From assembly GCF_000697965.2 (NCBI RefSeq), contig NZ_CP015881.1:558001-622000 (forward strand): DNA of 64,000 nt, in the 5' to 3' direction. The notes under the pieces were generated by a model, which made no database searches, was not told where the DNA came from, and saw nothing but the letters and a program-made list of their open reading frames with translations. Source of the stretch: Ensifer adhaerens (lineage in GTDB: Bacteria; Pseudomonadota; Alphaproteobacteria; Rhizobiales; Rhizobiaceae). A program made the position numbers and the translations under genes. How positions within the stretch are numbered: position 1 is the stretch's first letter; each line of letters opens with the position of its first letter. Shown here in pieces: positions 17,933 through 28,205 of this stretch.

Positions 17933-18592
17933 TCAACCGATCGGCAGGCCGATGCGCAGCGCATAGGCCGCGATCTCTGCCGTGTTGTGCAGACTGAGCT
18001 TGCGCATCAGGTTCTCGCGATGCTTGCGGGCCGTGAGCGGGCTGATACCGAGGCGATCGGCGGTCTCGCGCGCGGTCAGCCCCTGGGCGGCGAGAGAGAG
18101 GATCTGCATTTCGCGGCGGGTGAGGGGGATGGGGGAGAGCGCCGTATCGGTTGTCGGCGGCGGCTGGTGGCTGCGGGGATCGTCGATGGCGAAACGAACC
18201 GATTGGCTGAGATAAATTTCGTTTCGCAGCATTGCGTCGAGTGCTGCATTCAGTTCGGCCGGGTCGCCGGTCTTCGTCAGGTAACCGCTGGCCCCGGCGG
18301 CGATCACGGCCCGCACGGTTCGCGGCTCGATGTTTGCGGTCAGCGCCAGGATCTTCATGCGCGGCGCGACCGCCCGGAGTTCGTTGATGAACTGCACGCC
18401 GGCAACCCCCGGCATGCCGAGGTCGAGGATCACCAGATCAGGACTGCTGGCGCGAACGATGGTCGTCAGCGTCTCGCCGTCGGCCGCTTCCGCAACCACC
18501 GATACGTGGTCCATGGTGGAGAGCAGCAGCTTCAGGCCCTCGCGAACGATGGCGTGATCGTCTGCCACCACGATCGTCAGCAGTTTGCGCAT
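17933..18592 (-). CDS. NarL/LuxR-family response regulator
   Basis: A 219-residue two-domain response regulator. The receiver domain has the acidic pair VADDH near residue 11, the phosphoacceptor Asp57 in VILDLGMPG, and the conserved Lys in GYLTKTG near 106. The C-terminal LuxR helix-turn-helix spans about 157-200 (LTRREMQILSLAAQGLTARETADRLGISPLTARKH). It is transcribed away from the hybrid histidine kinase gene at 18661; the two starts are 68 bases apart, so they very likely form one signalling pair. The regulated genes are unknown. Confidence 0.92.
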   Translation of the reverse strand: MRKLLTIVVADDHAIVREGLKLLLSTMDHVSVVAEAADGETLTTIVRASSPDLVILDLGMPGVAGVQFINELRAVAPRMKILALTANIEPRTVRAVIAAGASGYLTKTGDPAELNAALDAMLRNEIYLSQSVRFAIDDPRSHQPPPTTDTALSPIPLTRREMQILSLAAQGLTARETADRLGISPLTARKHRENLMRKLSLHNTAEIAAYALRIGLPIG

Positions 18593-18660
18593 GTAAGCAA
18601 TCCTTCATCGAAATCGGCAATTCTCCGCGGACATGGCGTTGCATCGAGACAGGAGCGGCA

Positions 18661-20457
18661 ATGGAGACTCGCGAACACCTGCAACCTCTCCTGATAGGCT
18701 TATTATTTCGTCAATCTTACGCGGTGCTTTTTGCCAATTTCGCAATTCCACTGCCGGTTGCTTATGTCCTGCGCGATCTTGTGTCGTGGGATCTGCTGTT
18801 TTCATGGGGTGCCGCACTCTATCTGCTGACGTTCGCCCGCATTCTTCTCGACTGGCGATATCGGCGTCAGACCGATGAAGGGCGGACGCGGGACTGGCGG
18901 CGATGGGCCTGGCGCTTCACGCTGCTTTCGTGGGTTTCCAGCGGTCTCTGGGGCGCGCTTGGCTGGTTTGCCTTCCATCCGGACGAGCCGCAGACGCTTG
19001 CCTTCGTCTGCATCGTGATCACAGGCATTGCCAGCGGCGCGGTGCCGTCGCTGTCTGCCTTTCCGCTCGCCTATGCCGGCTCGCTGGTTGCGATCCTCCT
19101 GCCCTTCGCGATCCGCTGCTTCCTCGGCGAAGGGCCGATCTACGACACCTATCTGATTTTCACCATCTGCCTCTTCGGCGTCGACCTCTACTACAGCCGC
19201 GTTACCCACAGGACGCTTGCCGAAACGGTGCGGCTGCGTTTCGAGAATCTGTCGCTGATCACCAGCCTTGAGGCAGAGCGCGACAAGGCGCAGAGCGCCG
19301 ATCGCTCCAAGTCGCGGTTCCTCGCTGCCGCAAGCCACGACCTGCGTCAGCCGATCCACGCCCTCAGCCTTTTCACCTCGACGCTGGCAGCACTCGGTCG
19401 CAACGGTGACGTTCCGGCCAAGAGCGCGCGCGACCTCGCCGATCGCGCGCGCTCGGTCATCGGTAATCTCGGCGGTCTGCTCGATGCGCTGCTCGACATT
19501 TCCAAGCTTGACGCGGGAATCGTGACCGTCGCGCGCGAACCGGTGTCCCTACGGCGACTGTTCCACGACCTCAAGGCGGAGTTCTCCCGCATTGCGAAGG
19601 ACCAGGGCCTCGGATGGCGCGTGGTGATGACGGATGTCTGGGTCGATACCGACCCGATGATGCTGAAGCGCGTCCTCGACAACCTTCTTTCCAATGCCTT
19701 CCGCTACACGCGGACCGGCACGGTGCTGATCGGTTGCCGACGCCGCGGTGCTGCGCTGGAGGTGCAGGTCTGGGACACCGGTGTCGGCATCCCGGCGTCC
19801 GAACAGGACGCAATCTTCGAGGAGTTCGTACAGCTTCAGAACCCGGCGCGCGACCGGGCGCAAGGGCTCGGGCTCGGCCTTGCTATCGTCCAGCGTACCG
19901 CCGCTCTGCTCGGCCACCCGGTCAAGGTGGTCTCGACGGAGGGCCGCGGTTCGATGTTTTCCATCACTTTGCCGGTGGTTGCGCCGCCTTCGCTGGCACA
20001 GCCCGGACGCGCCCATCCGGCCGCTGCGACGCAGCATGGGGGCATCGTCGTCATCGACGACGAGCGCGACGCGCTGGATGCGACGGCGCTGTTGCTCCGC
20101 ACGCTCGGCTATGCGGTCTATGCCGGGCGTTCGGCTGCCGGGGCCCGAAAGGAGCTTGCGAAGGCTGCGCGCTTAGGAGAGGTGCCGGTCGATCTTGTCA
20201 TCACCGACTACCGTCTCGAGGCCGGAAAGACCGGGATCGGTGCGATCCGGGAGATCAGGGCCTATCTCGGGCGGGAGGTGCCGGCGCTGATCCTTTCCGG
20301 CGATACGTCGCCGGCGCGGCTGAAGGAAGTGACCGCAAGCGGCCACCGTCTTCTCCACAAGCCGCTCGATGCGGTGCGGCTGGAGGAGGAGATCGAAGCG
20401 CTCCTCGCCGAGCGGGCTGAAGACGCGGCACGCGAGATCCGCACTGTTACTCGATGA
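18661..20457 (+). CDS. Membrane hybrid sensor histidine kinase with C-terminal receiver
   Basis: A 598-residue protein. About six transmembrane segments lie in residues 8-180; there is no recognisable PAS or extracellular sensor domain. A HisKA domain carries His226 (AAASHDLRQPIHAL), followed by an HATPase with DNLLSNAFRYT near 340, DTGVGIP near 375 and GLGLGLAIV near 403. A receiver domain at about 463-580 has Asp516 (VITDYRLE). Autophosphorylation at His226 and relay to Asp516 and to the LuxR-type regulator next door is inferred. AGGAG precedes ATG 18661. The last 11 bases overlap the 3' end of pbpC on the opposite strand. Confidence 0.92.
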   Translation: METREHLQPLLIGLLFRQSYAVLFANFAIPLPVAYVLRDLVSWDLLFSWGAALYLLTFARILLDWRYRRQTDEGRTRDWRRWAWRFTLLSWVSSGLWGALGWFAFHPDEPQTLAFVCIVITGIASGAVPSLSAFPLAYAGSLVAILLPFAIRCFLGEGPIYDTYLIFTICLFGVDLYYSRVTHRTLAETVRLRFENLSLITSLEAERDKAQSADRSKSRFLAAASHDLRQPIHALSLFTSTLAALGRNGDVPAKSARDLADRARSVIGNLGGLLDALLDISKLDAGIVTVAREPVSLRRLFHDLKAEFSRIAKDQGLGWRVVMTDVWVDTDPMMLKRVLDNLLSNAFRYTRTGTVLIGCRRRGAALEVQVWDTGVGIPASEQDAIFEEFVQLQNPARDRAQGLGLGLAIVQRTAALLGHPVKVVSTEGRGSMFSITLPVVAPPSLAQPGRAHPAAATQHGGIVVIDDERDALDATALLLRTLGYAVYAGRSAAGARKELAKAARLGEVPVDLVITDYRLEAGKTGIGAIREIRAYLGREVPALILSGDTSPARLKEVTASGHRLLHKPLDAVRLEEEIEALLAERAEDAAREIRTVTR

Positions 20458-22528
20458 AGACGCGCACGCTGGCGGCGCGGCCGACGGAATCGATCACCGT
20501 CAGCGTCGAATAGCCGGCACCATCCGGTTGCCACTGCGTGACCCGCCGGCGGGTGAGCTCCGGCAGAGGCTTGCCATTGGCAAGCCAGCGGAACGGCGCG
20601 CGTCCGCCTTGGAGCTTGAGTGTCAGCGGCGAAAGCGCCTGATGGTTCGCACTGAGCTCGACGCGTGCGCCCTCGGGCGGAAACACGATCTGCGGTGCCG
20701 GCTCGCGGGCCGAAGCGTTGACGAGGCCGCTTGCCGTCAGCGAGAAGCGGCGCTGGCTGATCGGCAGTTCGGCTTGAGAAATGCGGATCGCGCCGGCCGG
20801 CGCATCGGGCAGCGGCGTGATGCCGAAGCCGGATTTGGCGAAGCTTTCGAAGAGAATGGGGGCGGCGCTGCCATAGCCGGTGAGACCGGGAACCGCGCCA
20901 TTGTCGGGCCGTCCGACCCAGACCCCGAGCACATGGCGGCCGTCATAGCCGACCGACCAGGCATCGCGGTAGCCGTAGCTGGTGCCGGTCTTATAGGCGA
21001 TGCCGCGCTGGCGACTGCCAGCGGGCGGCAACACGCCGGAGAGCGCGTCGGAGACATTCCAGACGGCGACCGGCGAAAGCACCGGTTCCGCTTCGATCAG
21101 GCCCGCCTTGCCCTCAACGCCGTCGCCGAGCCGGAGCGGGAAGCCGCGGTTGGCAAGCGCCGCATAGAGCTGCACGAGATCGCGCAGGGAAAGTCCGACG
21201 CCGCCAAGACCGATCGCAAGGCCGGGTGCTTCGCCGGCAGGAAGTGCCGGCTTCACCTCGCCGCGGCGAAAGCGCATCATCAGCTCGGCCGGGCCGACCG
21301 CGTCGAGCAGGCGGATCGCCGGAACGTTCAGAGACAATTGCAGCGCCTCGCGCACGCTGACATCGCCCTGGTAGCTCATGTCGAAGTTGCGTGGGCGGTA
21401 GCCGAAGAAGTCCGCCGGCCGGTCCTCGATGATCGTTTCCTGGCTGACGAGCCCTTCTTCGAAGGCAAGGCCATAGATGAAGGGCTTGAGGGTGGAGCCC
21501 GGCGAACGCGTGATGCGCGTCATGTCGATCCAGCCGGAGCGGCTCGCATCGAAATAGTCGGCCGATCCGACCGAAGCGACGATCTCTCCGGTCTTCGCAT
21601 CGGCCATCACCATGGCGACCGAAACCTTCGGTCCGAGCTTGGCTGCCCCTTCCTTTGCCACGGCTTCGAGGTTGCGCTGGACGGCAAGGCGCAAGCTCGT
21701 CTCATGCCGAACCGCCCGCGGGTCCTTGCGCAACGCCCGTTCGGCGAGGTGCGCGGCATAGGCCGGGAGTTGCAGCCTGCGCGACGGAACGGACGTGGCG
21801 ATTGCGCGTTCCGCTTCGCCGTCGCCAATCACGTCAGCAACGGCGAGACGCGTCAGCACCCGTTCGCGGGCGGCGACAGCGGCGGCATGGTTGCGGTCCG
21901 GGCGGCGCTTCTCCGGCAATTGCGGTAGTGCCACGAGCAGGGCCGCTTCGCCGGCCGTCAGCCGTTTCGGCTCCTTGCCTAGCCACGAGAGGCTCGCGGC
22001 GCGCACACCCTCGATATTGCCGCCATAAGGCGCATGGGTGAGATAGAGATTGAGGATCTGGTCCTTCGATAGCCGTCGCTCGATCTGGATCGCGCGTGCG
22101 ATTTGCAACAGCTTGGCGGTTATCGAGCGCTGCTGCCGCGGCTCGATCAGCCGGGCGACCTGCATGGAAAGCGTCGAGGCGCCCGAGACGATCCGGCCAT
22201 TGCTGACGAATTGAAGCGCGGCGCGGCCAAGCGCCAAGATATCGACGCCGGAATGCTCCTCAAAACGCTGGTCTTCGTAGGCGATCAGCATCTTCAGGAA
22301 CTGCGGATCGACATCGTCGACCGTGGTCTTCAGTCGCCAGAGGCCATCCGGCGTTGCGAAGGCGCGCAAGAGCTGTCCGTTGGCGTCGTCCACCTCGCGC
22401 GAGACGACGTCCGCCTCCGCAAGCGGCGGCGGGAAGGCCTCGTCAGCCTTTTCGATCGCAAAGCCCGTCAGCCCCGTCACCAGCAGGCAGACGGGCAAGG
22501 CGATCAGCAGTTTGCGCCCAATCGACAT
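20447..22528 (-). CDS. pbpC: Penicillin-binding protein 1C (glycosyltransferase/transpeptidase)
   Basis: A 693-residue bifunctional PBP. An N-terminal signal anchor (residues 8-24) leads to a GT51 glycosyltransferase with catalytic YEDQRFEEH (Glu85) and the SGASTLSMQVARL motif near 115. The transpeptidase domain has S345-xx-K348 (SPGSTLKPF), SLN (399-401) and KTGTS (513-517). The C-terminal biPBP-type domain (about 600-693) is normal for PBP1C. It acts on periplasmic peptidoglycan. It lies 8 bases downstream of the alpha-2-macroglobulin gene, the conserved yfhM-pbpC arrangement. A 3' overlap of 11 bases with the histidine kinase gene is convergent. Confidence 0.95.
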   Translation of the reverse strand: MSIGRKLLIALPVCLLVTGLTGFAIEKADEAFPPPLAEADVVSREVDDANGQLLRAFATPDGLWRLKTTVDDVDPQFLKMLIAYEDQRFEEHSGVDILALGRAALQFVSNGRIVSGASTLSMQVARLIEPRQQRSITAKLLQIARAIQIERRLSKDQILNLYLTHAPYGGNIEGVRAASLSWLGKEPKRLTAGEAALLVALPQLPEKRRPDRNHAAAVAARERVLTRLAVADVIGDGEAERAIATSVPSRRLQLPAYAAHLAERALRKDPRAVRHETSLRLAVQRNLEAVAKEGAAKLGPKVSVAMVMADAKTGEIVASVGSADYFDASRSGWIDMTRITRSPGSTLKPFIYGLAFEEGLVSQETIIEDRPADFFGYRPRNFDMSYQGDVSVREALQLSLNVPAIRLLDAVGPAELMMRFRRGEVKPALPAGEAPGLAIGLGGVGLSLRDLVQLYAALANRGFPLRLGDGVEGKAGLIEAEPVLSPVAVWNVSDALSGVLPPAGSRQRGIAYKTGTSYGYRDAWSVGYDGRHVLGVWVGRPDNGAVPGLTGYGSAAPILFESFAKSGFGITPLPDAPAGAIRISQAELPISQRRFSLTASGLVNASAREPAPQIVFPPEGARVELSANHQALSPLTLKLQGGRAPFRWLANGKPLPELTRRRVTQWQPDGAGYSTLTVIDSVGRAASVRVFIE

Positions 22529-22536
22529 GATCTTGC

Positions 22537-25500
22537 CTATTGCGCGGCCAGCACCTCCATGCGCCCGGTCGCGGTGCGGGCCGAAAGCTGCGGCCGGTAC
22601 ATGTCCTCGACAGTTGCGGCCGGATGGTCATAGGTGCCCGGCGTTACCGCGCGCACGACATAGGCCAGCGTGACCTCGCGGCCGGCGCCGATGCTGCGGT
22701 CGAGTGCTGCGACGAAGCGGTCGTTACGGAACTCCGTATGGGTCGCGGTGATTTCGCCGAGCCACTCGAAATTGCTGAGCTGGGCACTGTCGACGAGGCT
22801 CGGATTGTCGATCTGGAAACCGGCCGGCAGCAGGTCGGTGACCAGCACGCGCGACGGCCAGTCGTTGGCCTCCGTGACTTTCAGCACGACGACGTAGCGT
22901 TCGTTCTGCCGCGCTTCCATGACGTTCGCCTCGGCTCCGTCGAGCGTGTAGTAGGTGCGCTCGATGGTGAAGCCGTCGCCGCCGGCCGAAAGCGGCTGGG
23001 CGGGGGCGGCGACCGTGGTGACCACGGCCGAAACCGGATCGGCACCCTGGTTGCGGATCACCACCGGGTGGGTGATGAGCGCGTCGCCGGTCATCTGGGC
23101 GGCATAGCTGCCGGACTTCGATGCGCCGTTGACGTCGAGCGCCATGTCCTCGTCGCCATTCTGGATGGCGCGGGCGGCAAGCAGCATCCAGGCCTGTTCC
23201 TGGGTGCTGGTATAGGTCTTCTGTTCCCATTCGCGGGCGACCATTTTCGATAGCTCTGGAACGATCGGCGGGACCGGTCGGCTTTCGGCCGCAAGCGCCA
23301 GCACCGCCGCGCCGTCACGCAGCGACGAGCCGTAGTCGGAGCGCGACAGGCTGACATTGACGAGGCCCGTCGACATGTTCGCCGCGTTGGCAAACGTGTC
23401 CTGCGCCCCTTGAGCATCGCCATACAGCGAAAGCGCTGCGGCGATATGAGCCTTGGCGAGCGGCGTCGGGAAATCGTTGATCAGCGTGTTTGCGTAATAA
23501 CGCAGGTCGTTGATCGCCGCCTTGCGATTGCGGGCAAGCACGTAGAGCGCATAGGCGATCTCGTTGCCGCGATCCTTGGCGTTGGTGTCGTAGCTGACGC
23601 CGTTCTGCAGGTTTTCCAGCGCCTGAACCATTGCGGCCTCGGGCACGTCATATTTCTGCTCGCGGGCGCGGGTCAGGAAGTCGGTGACATAGGCATCGAG
23701 CCAGAGGTCGCCGTAGCCCGGGCCCCAAAGACCGAAGCTGCCCGACGAGGACTGGTTGGAGAGCACGCGGTAGATCGCCTCCTGCACCCGTTTCGTCACG
23801 CCCTCGTCATCGGCAAGGCCGGACTGCTTGGCGAGTTCGCTCAGGTAGAGCAGCGGCAGCGCGCGGCTGGTCGTTTGCTCCGTGCAGCCATAGGGATAGC
23901 GATCGAGGGTCATCAGCAGTGCCGGCATATCGAAGGCGGCAGAGCGGGTGACGCTGAGGTTGACGGAAGCGCCCTGCAGGATGCTGTCGGCGAGCAACTG
24001 CCCGTCGACCGTCAGGCTGCTTCCTGGCGCGATCGAAACCACTTGTCGCTGTGTCACCGGCAGGGTTGCCGGACGCACGAGCAAGTCGAGCGACTGCTCG
24101 AGCGAAAGGCCGTTGGCGCCGGTCAGCGCCACGGTGACGACGCCGTTGCCGGGATATTGCCCGACGACCGGCAAGGTGATGGAGGAGCGACCGCCTTGGT
24201 CCAGGGTGACCGTGCTGCCCGTCCCCGGTTGCTCGACGGTGGCCTGGCCACTGGTCGTCACATGGATCTGGTAATCGCCGGCCGGTGCGTCGGTATTGGC
24301 GATATCGAGCCTCAGGTCCGACCGGTCTCCGGGTGCCAGGAACCGCGGCAGGCTGGCGGTAACGACGACGGGGTCGCGGATCACCACGTCGCGCGTGGCG
24401 TGGCCGACACCGGATTTCGTCCAGGCAACGGCCATCAGTCGCGCCGTTCCGTTGAACTGCGGGATGTCGAAGCTGACGGTTGCCTTGCCGTCGCCGTCGA
24501 GCTGTACCGGTCCTTCGAAGAAGGCGACCAGCTTTTCCGTGGGCGGGCTGCCCTGGAGCGCGACCTGGCCGCCATCGCCGCCGGTGCGCAGTTTTCCGGT
24601 CGCGCCGAGCGAGCCGTCGATCAGGCGACCGTAAAGGTCGCGGATTTCAAGGCCGAGCTGTCTCTGGCCGAAATACCAGGCTTCCGGGTTCGGCGGCTCG
24701 TAGCGGGTGAGATTGAGAATGCCGACATCGACGGCGGCGATCGTCACATAGGCTTCCTCATTGGCACCGGCACCGGCGACCTGGAGGCTGATGTCGAGCG
24801 GCTGGCGCGGCTCCATCTTTTCGGGCGCGTTAAGCGTGACGGCGAGCTTGCGCTCGGCCGGATCGACGGTGAGCCATTTGATGCCGATGGCGCGCATCGG
24901 CATGCGGCTTTCCTGGGCATCGCCCGGCCGGTAGAGCGTGGCGGTGACATAGGCGCCGGCGCCCCAGGCGTCGGTGACCGGCAATTCGACTTCGCCGCCT
25001 TCAGCCGCAATCGATACCGTCTCGGTCGTGATCAGGTTCTCTGTGCCGACGGTGACCAGCAGTTCGCCGGCAAAACGCGGCGAGACCTTCAGCTTGGCCG
25101 TGTCGCCGACCGCATATTTTTCCTTGTCGAGCGCGATTTCCAGGCCGTCAGGCGTTTCCGTCGAGGTGGCGGCGACATACCAGCCGGCGTCGAATTCCAC
25201 GCTCGAAGTCGGGCCATCGACCGCGGCCGTCTCGACTTCCAGGCGATAGTGCCCCCAGCCGACGGGCACGGAGATATCGCCGCCGTCTTCCGTCAGGTCG
25301 ACGCTGCCGTTGGCCACCTGTTTGGTGGTAACGACGGGCTCGTATTTCCAGGCGCTGCCGTCGCGATACCAGTGATAGTTCCGTTCGACGCTGATCAGCT
25401 TCCAGAGGAGCCCCTGCATGGCGACCTTGCTGCCGGCCGGATCGACGGCGATGACGCGGAACTTGCCGACGGAGTTTTCGGCGAGCTCACCCTCGAATTC

Positions 25501-27993
25501 CGGCTTGATGCCGAGCATCGGGCCCTCGGCGCGCACCGGCAGTTTCAGCGAGCGCTCGACGGCGCGGCCGCCGGCTTCACGCATGCGAACGGTCACGGTG
25601 GCATTTAGCAGCTGCGTGGTCGAGGGCACTTCGTCGATGAGGACGTCGAAGCTGGATTTGCCTTCCTCGTCGAGCGACGAAAGCTCTTCGAGCGGCAGGC
25701 GCGTGTCTTCGCTCGCCTCTTCGTCGGCAAGACCGAAGGAATAGCCCTTGAAGGCGGCGTTTTCGCGCGTCGGCTTGATCGTCACTTCGCCTTCAAGTTC
25801 GAGGCCGGCAGCCGGTGCGCCATAGAGATAGCGCCCGTCGACTGCCACGCTTGCCGTCTCACCGACGGCGATTTCCTTGGCGTCGCTGGTGAGATCGAAT
25901 TCGGTGCGATCCGGCACGAAGTCATCGATCAGGAACTGCTTCTCGCCGATCGCAGGCGACTTCGGGTCAGTGAAGATCTGCATCGTCCAGGTGCCGCGCA
26001 TGGCGTTTGCCTGGGTGTCGAGGTCGAGCGTATGGCCGCCGAGCTTGCCGCCGGCACTGGTCATGCGGCGATATTCGACACCATCCGGGCGGAGGAAGAC
26101 GAAGGTCAGCGGCAGGTTCTCGATCGCCATGCCGTCAACGTCACGGGCAAGCGCTGCCGCATGCACGGTTTCGCCGGCACGATAGATGCCGCGCTCGGTC
26201 CAGGCGAGAATGTCGATGGCGCCAGGAGCCGCGCGCCCGGTGACGCCACGATCCGAAAGGTCGAAGCCGGCGCGGCTCATGTCGAGGAAGACATAGTCGT
26301 CCTCGCCCTTCTTGGCGGTGATGACGGCGGGCGTGAGCCCGGCCGTGCCGCGGATCAGGCCAGCAGTGAAGGTCACGCGGCCGTCATCATCGCTCACCGC
26401 CGTGCCGAGGATCTCGTTGTTTTTGGCGACGAGCTGCAGTTCGACGCCTTCGATCGACTCGGCAGTCGCAAGCGAGCGCACGAAGACGTTCAGCCCGTCT
26501 GTGCCGGCATAGGTGGAGATGCCGATATCGGAAACGACGAACCATTGCGTCGCGCGCGCATCCCATTCCTGGCTGATACCGGTGGTCGGTGCGGCGGTGA
26601 GGACGTAGACGCCGGGCTTGCGTTGAGGCAGTGCCTCGTCGACCGGGAAGCTTGTGACGACCTCTTTGTTGACGTCGCGCTCGATGTCGATCGAGCCCTG
26701 CCAGACGAGTTCGCCGATCTCATCCTCGATGCGCTGGGCGCTGTAGCCGTCGAGCTGGGTCAGGAACTGCGAGCTCTGCAGCACCTGGGCGATGCTGCGA
26801 TCGCCGACGCGGTAGAGTTTCAGCTTGGCGCTGTCGGTGTTGACGGAAACGAGCGGGATGCCGCGGCGCGCGGTCGACGGCAGCACGAAGCTGTCGCCGG
26901 TGAAGCGCACCATTTGGGCGCGGTCCGCGACATAGATATCGAGGGTGACGGGCGCTTCGAGCATTTCGTCGACGGTGGACGGCAGGCCGGCGCGAAGGGT
27001 CAGCTTGTAGCGCTCGCCATGCGATAGGCCTTCGATGCAGATCTGGTCGCCCTTCGCCTCAAGCGCCTTTGGCGCAGCACCATTGACGGTGACGAAGGAG
27101 GCATAGTCGGCGCCGCTCTTCAAAAGCTGCTCGGAGAACTGCACGCAGGCGCGCGGCGTCGCAGCGTCGGAATCGATCGTATGTTCGACGACGCGGAAGC
27201 CCTTGCGCTGCTTAAGGTCGAGATAGGCTGCCTCGACCGATTTTGCCTTCACCAGTTCCAGGCTCGCCTTGTAGGCGTTCAGTGCGGCGCGGAAATTCTC
27301 GGCGCCTTCCAGCGATTTGGCCATGACGGCAAGCGCATGCGCCCGGCTCTCGGTGGTGCGGGTCAGCTCGTAGCCGTTGATCGCGGCGATCGCCGCCTGG
27401 ATCGATACGCTTGAATTGTTGGTGATGCGGTTCGCGGTTCGCGCCGCCTCCAGCCAGAGTTCGGCGTCATCAGGATTGATCGCCAACGCGCCCTGGAAGG
27501 CCTTCAGCGCATTTTCGATATTGCCCATGCCGGCCTGGCCGCGTGCCATGTCGATGAGCGTATTGACGCCCATGCCCTGCTGATCGTCGGCAAGGGTAAG
27601 ATTGGCCTTGGTGTTGCGGGCGTCCTGCAGCAACTGATCCGACAGGAATTTCAGGCGCGGCGGCGCCCCGATGTCGGCTTGTGTGACCTGCGGCTGCACG
27701 ACCTTGCCGGCGATGGCGCCGGGGAAGGTGTTGAGCTGGTTATAGTCGGACTTGAGGAAGCACCACTTCACCTTGGGATTGTAGGTGAAGGCGCGGCAGG
27801 CCTGGTCCGCGATGCATGTCTGCTGGCATTCGTCGAGCGAGACGTTCTGTTCGGTCCTGAGGTCGAAACCGAAATAATCGCCGTCCTGAGTGATCTCGAT
27901 CTGCCGTCCACTCTCCTGGGCAACGGCGGGGATGCCGGCGGTCAAAAGCGACAGGAAGAGGGTGGAAAGGCCGAAAAACGCGCGCACAGACAT
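22537..27993 (-). CDS. Bacterial alpha-2-macroglobulin with N-terminal PAN domain
   Basis: An 1818-residue exported protein. ATG 27993 is chosen because GGGAGG lies about 6 bases upstream. A signal peptide (about residues 1-25, ending AVAQ) has no lipobox, unlike E. coli YfhM-type lipoproteins. A PAN/Apple-like domain with paired cysteines follows (DECQQTCIADQACRAFTYNPK, about 52-72), then TPR-like helices, MG domains, and a thioester domain with C1370-T-E-Q1373 (YPYGCTEQT). The thioester would covalently trap attacking proteases in the periplasm, next to PBP1C, which repairs the wall. The pair forms one operon. The presence of both PAN and the intact CxEQ motif marks the type I-like rhizobial form. 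Confidence 0.93.
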   Translation of the reverse strand: MSVRAFFGLSTLFLSLLTAGIPAVAQESGRQIEITQDGDYFGFDLRTEQNVSLDECQQTCIADQACRAFTYNPKVKWCFLKSDYNQLNTFPGAIAGKVVQPQVTQADIGAPPRLKFLSDQLLQDARNTKANLTLADDQQGMGVNTLIDMARGQAGMGNIENALKAFQGALAINPDDAELWLEAARTANRITNNSSVSIQAAIAAINGYELTRTTESRAHALAVMAKSLEGAENFRAALNAYKASLELVKAKSVEAAYLDLKQRKGFRVVEHTIDSDAATPRACVQFSEQLLKSGADYASFVTVNGAAPKALEAKGDQICIEGLSHGERYKLTLRAGLPSTVDEMLEAPVTLDIYVADRAQMVRFTGDSFVLPSTARRGIPLVSVNTDSAKLKLYRVGDRSIAQVLQSSQFLTQLDGYSAQRIEDEIGELVWQGSIDIERDVNKEVVTSFPVDEALPQRKPGVYVLTAAPTTGISQEWDARATQWFVVSDIGISTYAGTDGLNVFVRSLATAESIEGVELQLVAKNNEILGTAVSDDDGRVTFTAGLIRGTAGLTPAVITAKKGEDDYVFLDMSRAGFDLSDRGVTGRAAPGAIDILAWTERGIYRAGETVHAAALARDVDGMAIENLPLTFVFLRPDGVEYRRMTSAGGKLGGHTLDLDTQANAMRGTWTMQIFTDPKSPAIGEKQFLIDDFVPDRTEFDLTSDAKEIAVGETASVAVDGRYLYGAPAAGLELEGEVTIKPTRENAAFKGYSFGLADEEASEDTRLPLEELSSLDEEGKSSFDVLIDEVPSTTQLLNATVTVRMREAGGRAVERSLKLPVRAEGPMLGIKPEFEGELAENSVGKFRVIAVDPAGSKVAMQGLLWKLISVERNYHWYRDGSAWKYEPVVTTKQVANGSVDLTEDGGDISVPVGWGHYRLEVETAAVDGPTSSVEFDAGWYVAATSTETPDGLEIALDKEKYAVGDTAKLKVSPRFAGELLVTVGTENLITTETVSIAAEGGEVELPVTDAWGAGAYVTATLYRPGDAQESRMPMRAIGIKWLTVDPAERKLAVTLNAPEKMEPRQPLDISLQVAGAGANEEAYVTIAAVDVGILNLTRYEPPNPEAWYFGQRQLGLEIRDLYGRLIDGSLGATGKLRTGGDGGQVALQGSPPTEKLVAFFEGPVQLDGDGKATVSFDIPQFNGTARLMAVAWTKSGVGHATRDVVIRDPVVVTASLPRFLAPGDRSDLRLDIANTDAPAGDYQIHVTTSGQATVEQPGTGSTVTLDQGGRSSITLPVVGQYPGNGVVTVALTGANGLSLEQSLDLLVRPATLPVTQRQVVSIAPGSSLTVDGQLLADSILQGASVNLSVTRSAAFDMPALLMTLDRYPYGCTEQTTSRALPLLYLSELAKQSGLADDEGVTKRVQEAIYRVLSNQSSSGSFGLWGPGYGDLWLDAYVTDFLTRAREQKYDVPEAAMVQALENLQNGVSYDTNAKDRGNEIAYALYVLARNRKAAINDLRYYANTLINDFPTPLAKAHIAAALSLYGDAQGAQDTFANAANMSTGLVNVSLSRSDYGSSLRDGAAVLALAAESRPVPPIVPELSKMVAREWEQKTYTSTQEQAWMLLAARAIQNGDEDMALDVNGASKSGSYAAQMTGDALITHPVVIRNQGADPVSAVVTTVAAPAQPLSAGGDGFTIERTYYTLDGAEANVMEARQNERYVVVLKVTEANDWPSRVLVTDLLPAGFQIDNPSLVDSAQLSNFEWLGEITATHTEFRNDRFVAALDRSIGAGREVTLAYVVRAVTPGTYDHPAATVEDMYRPQLSARTATGRMEVLAAQ

Positions 27994-28205
27994 CAAGTCC
28001 TCCCAACGCTGCCGGTCTCGATAGAGGCTTCACTTTTCAGGCTTCCGCCCCGCTTGTCAACCGGAGAGCAGTCGACGTGCGGCGCAATTTCAGCGGGAGC
28101 ACTGCTGTGAAGGATCGAGCATCGATCCGGAATGAAACACGATAAAACGATATGTAAATCAAACTATTATGACGGTCGGCCAAAGCCGCGGGAGAAACCG
28201 CGCCG

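Noticed and set aside
23410..25608. 732-residue plus-strand open frame inside the alpha-2-macroglobulin gene
   Set aside because: Antisense shadow; the minus strand carries a clear thioester motif and family-wide similarity through this region.
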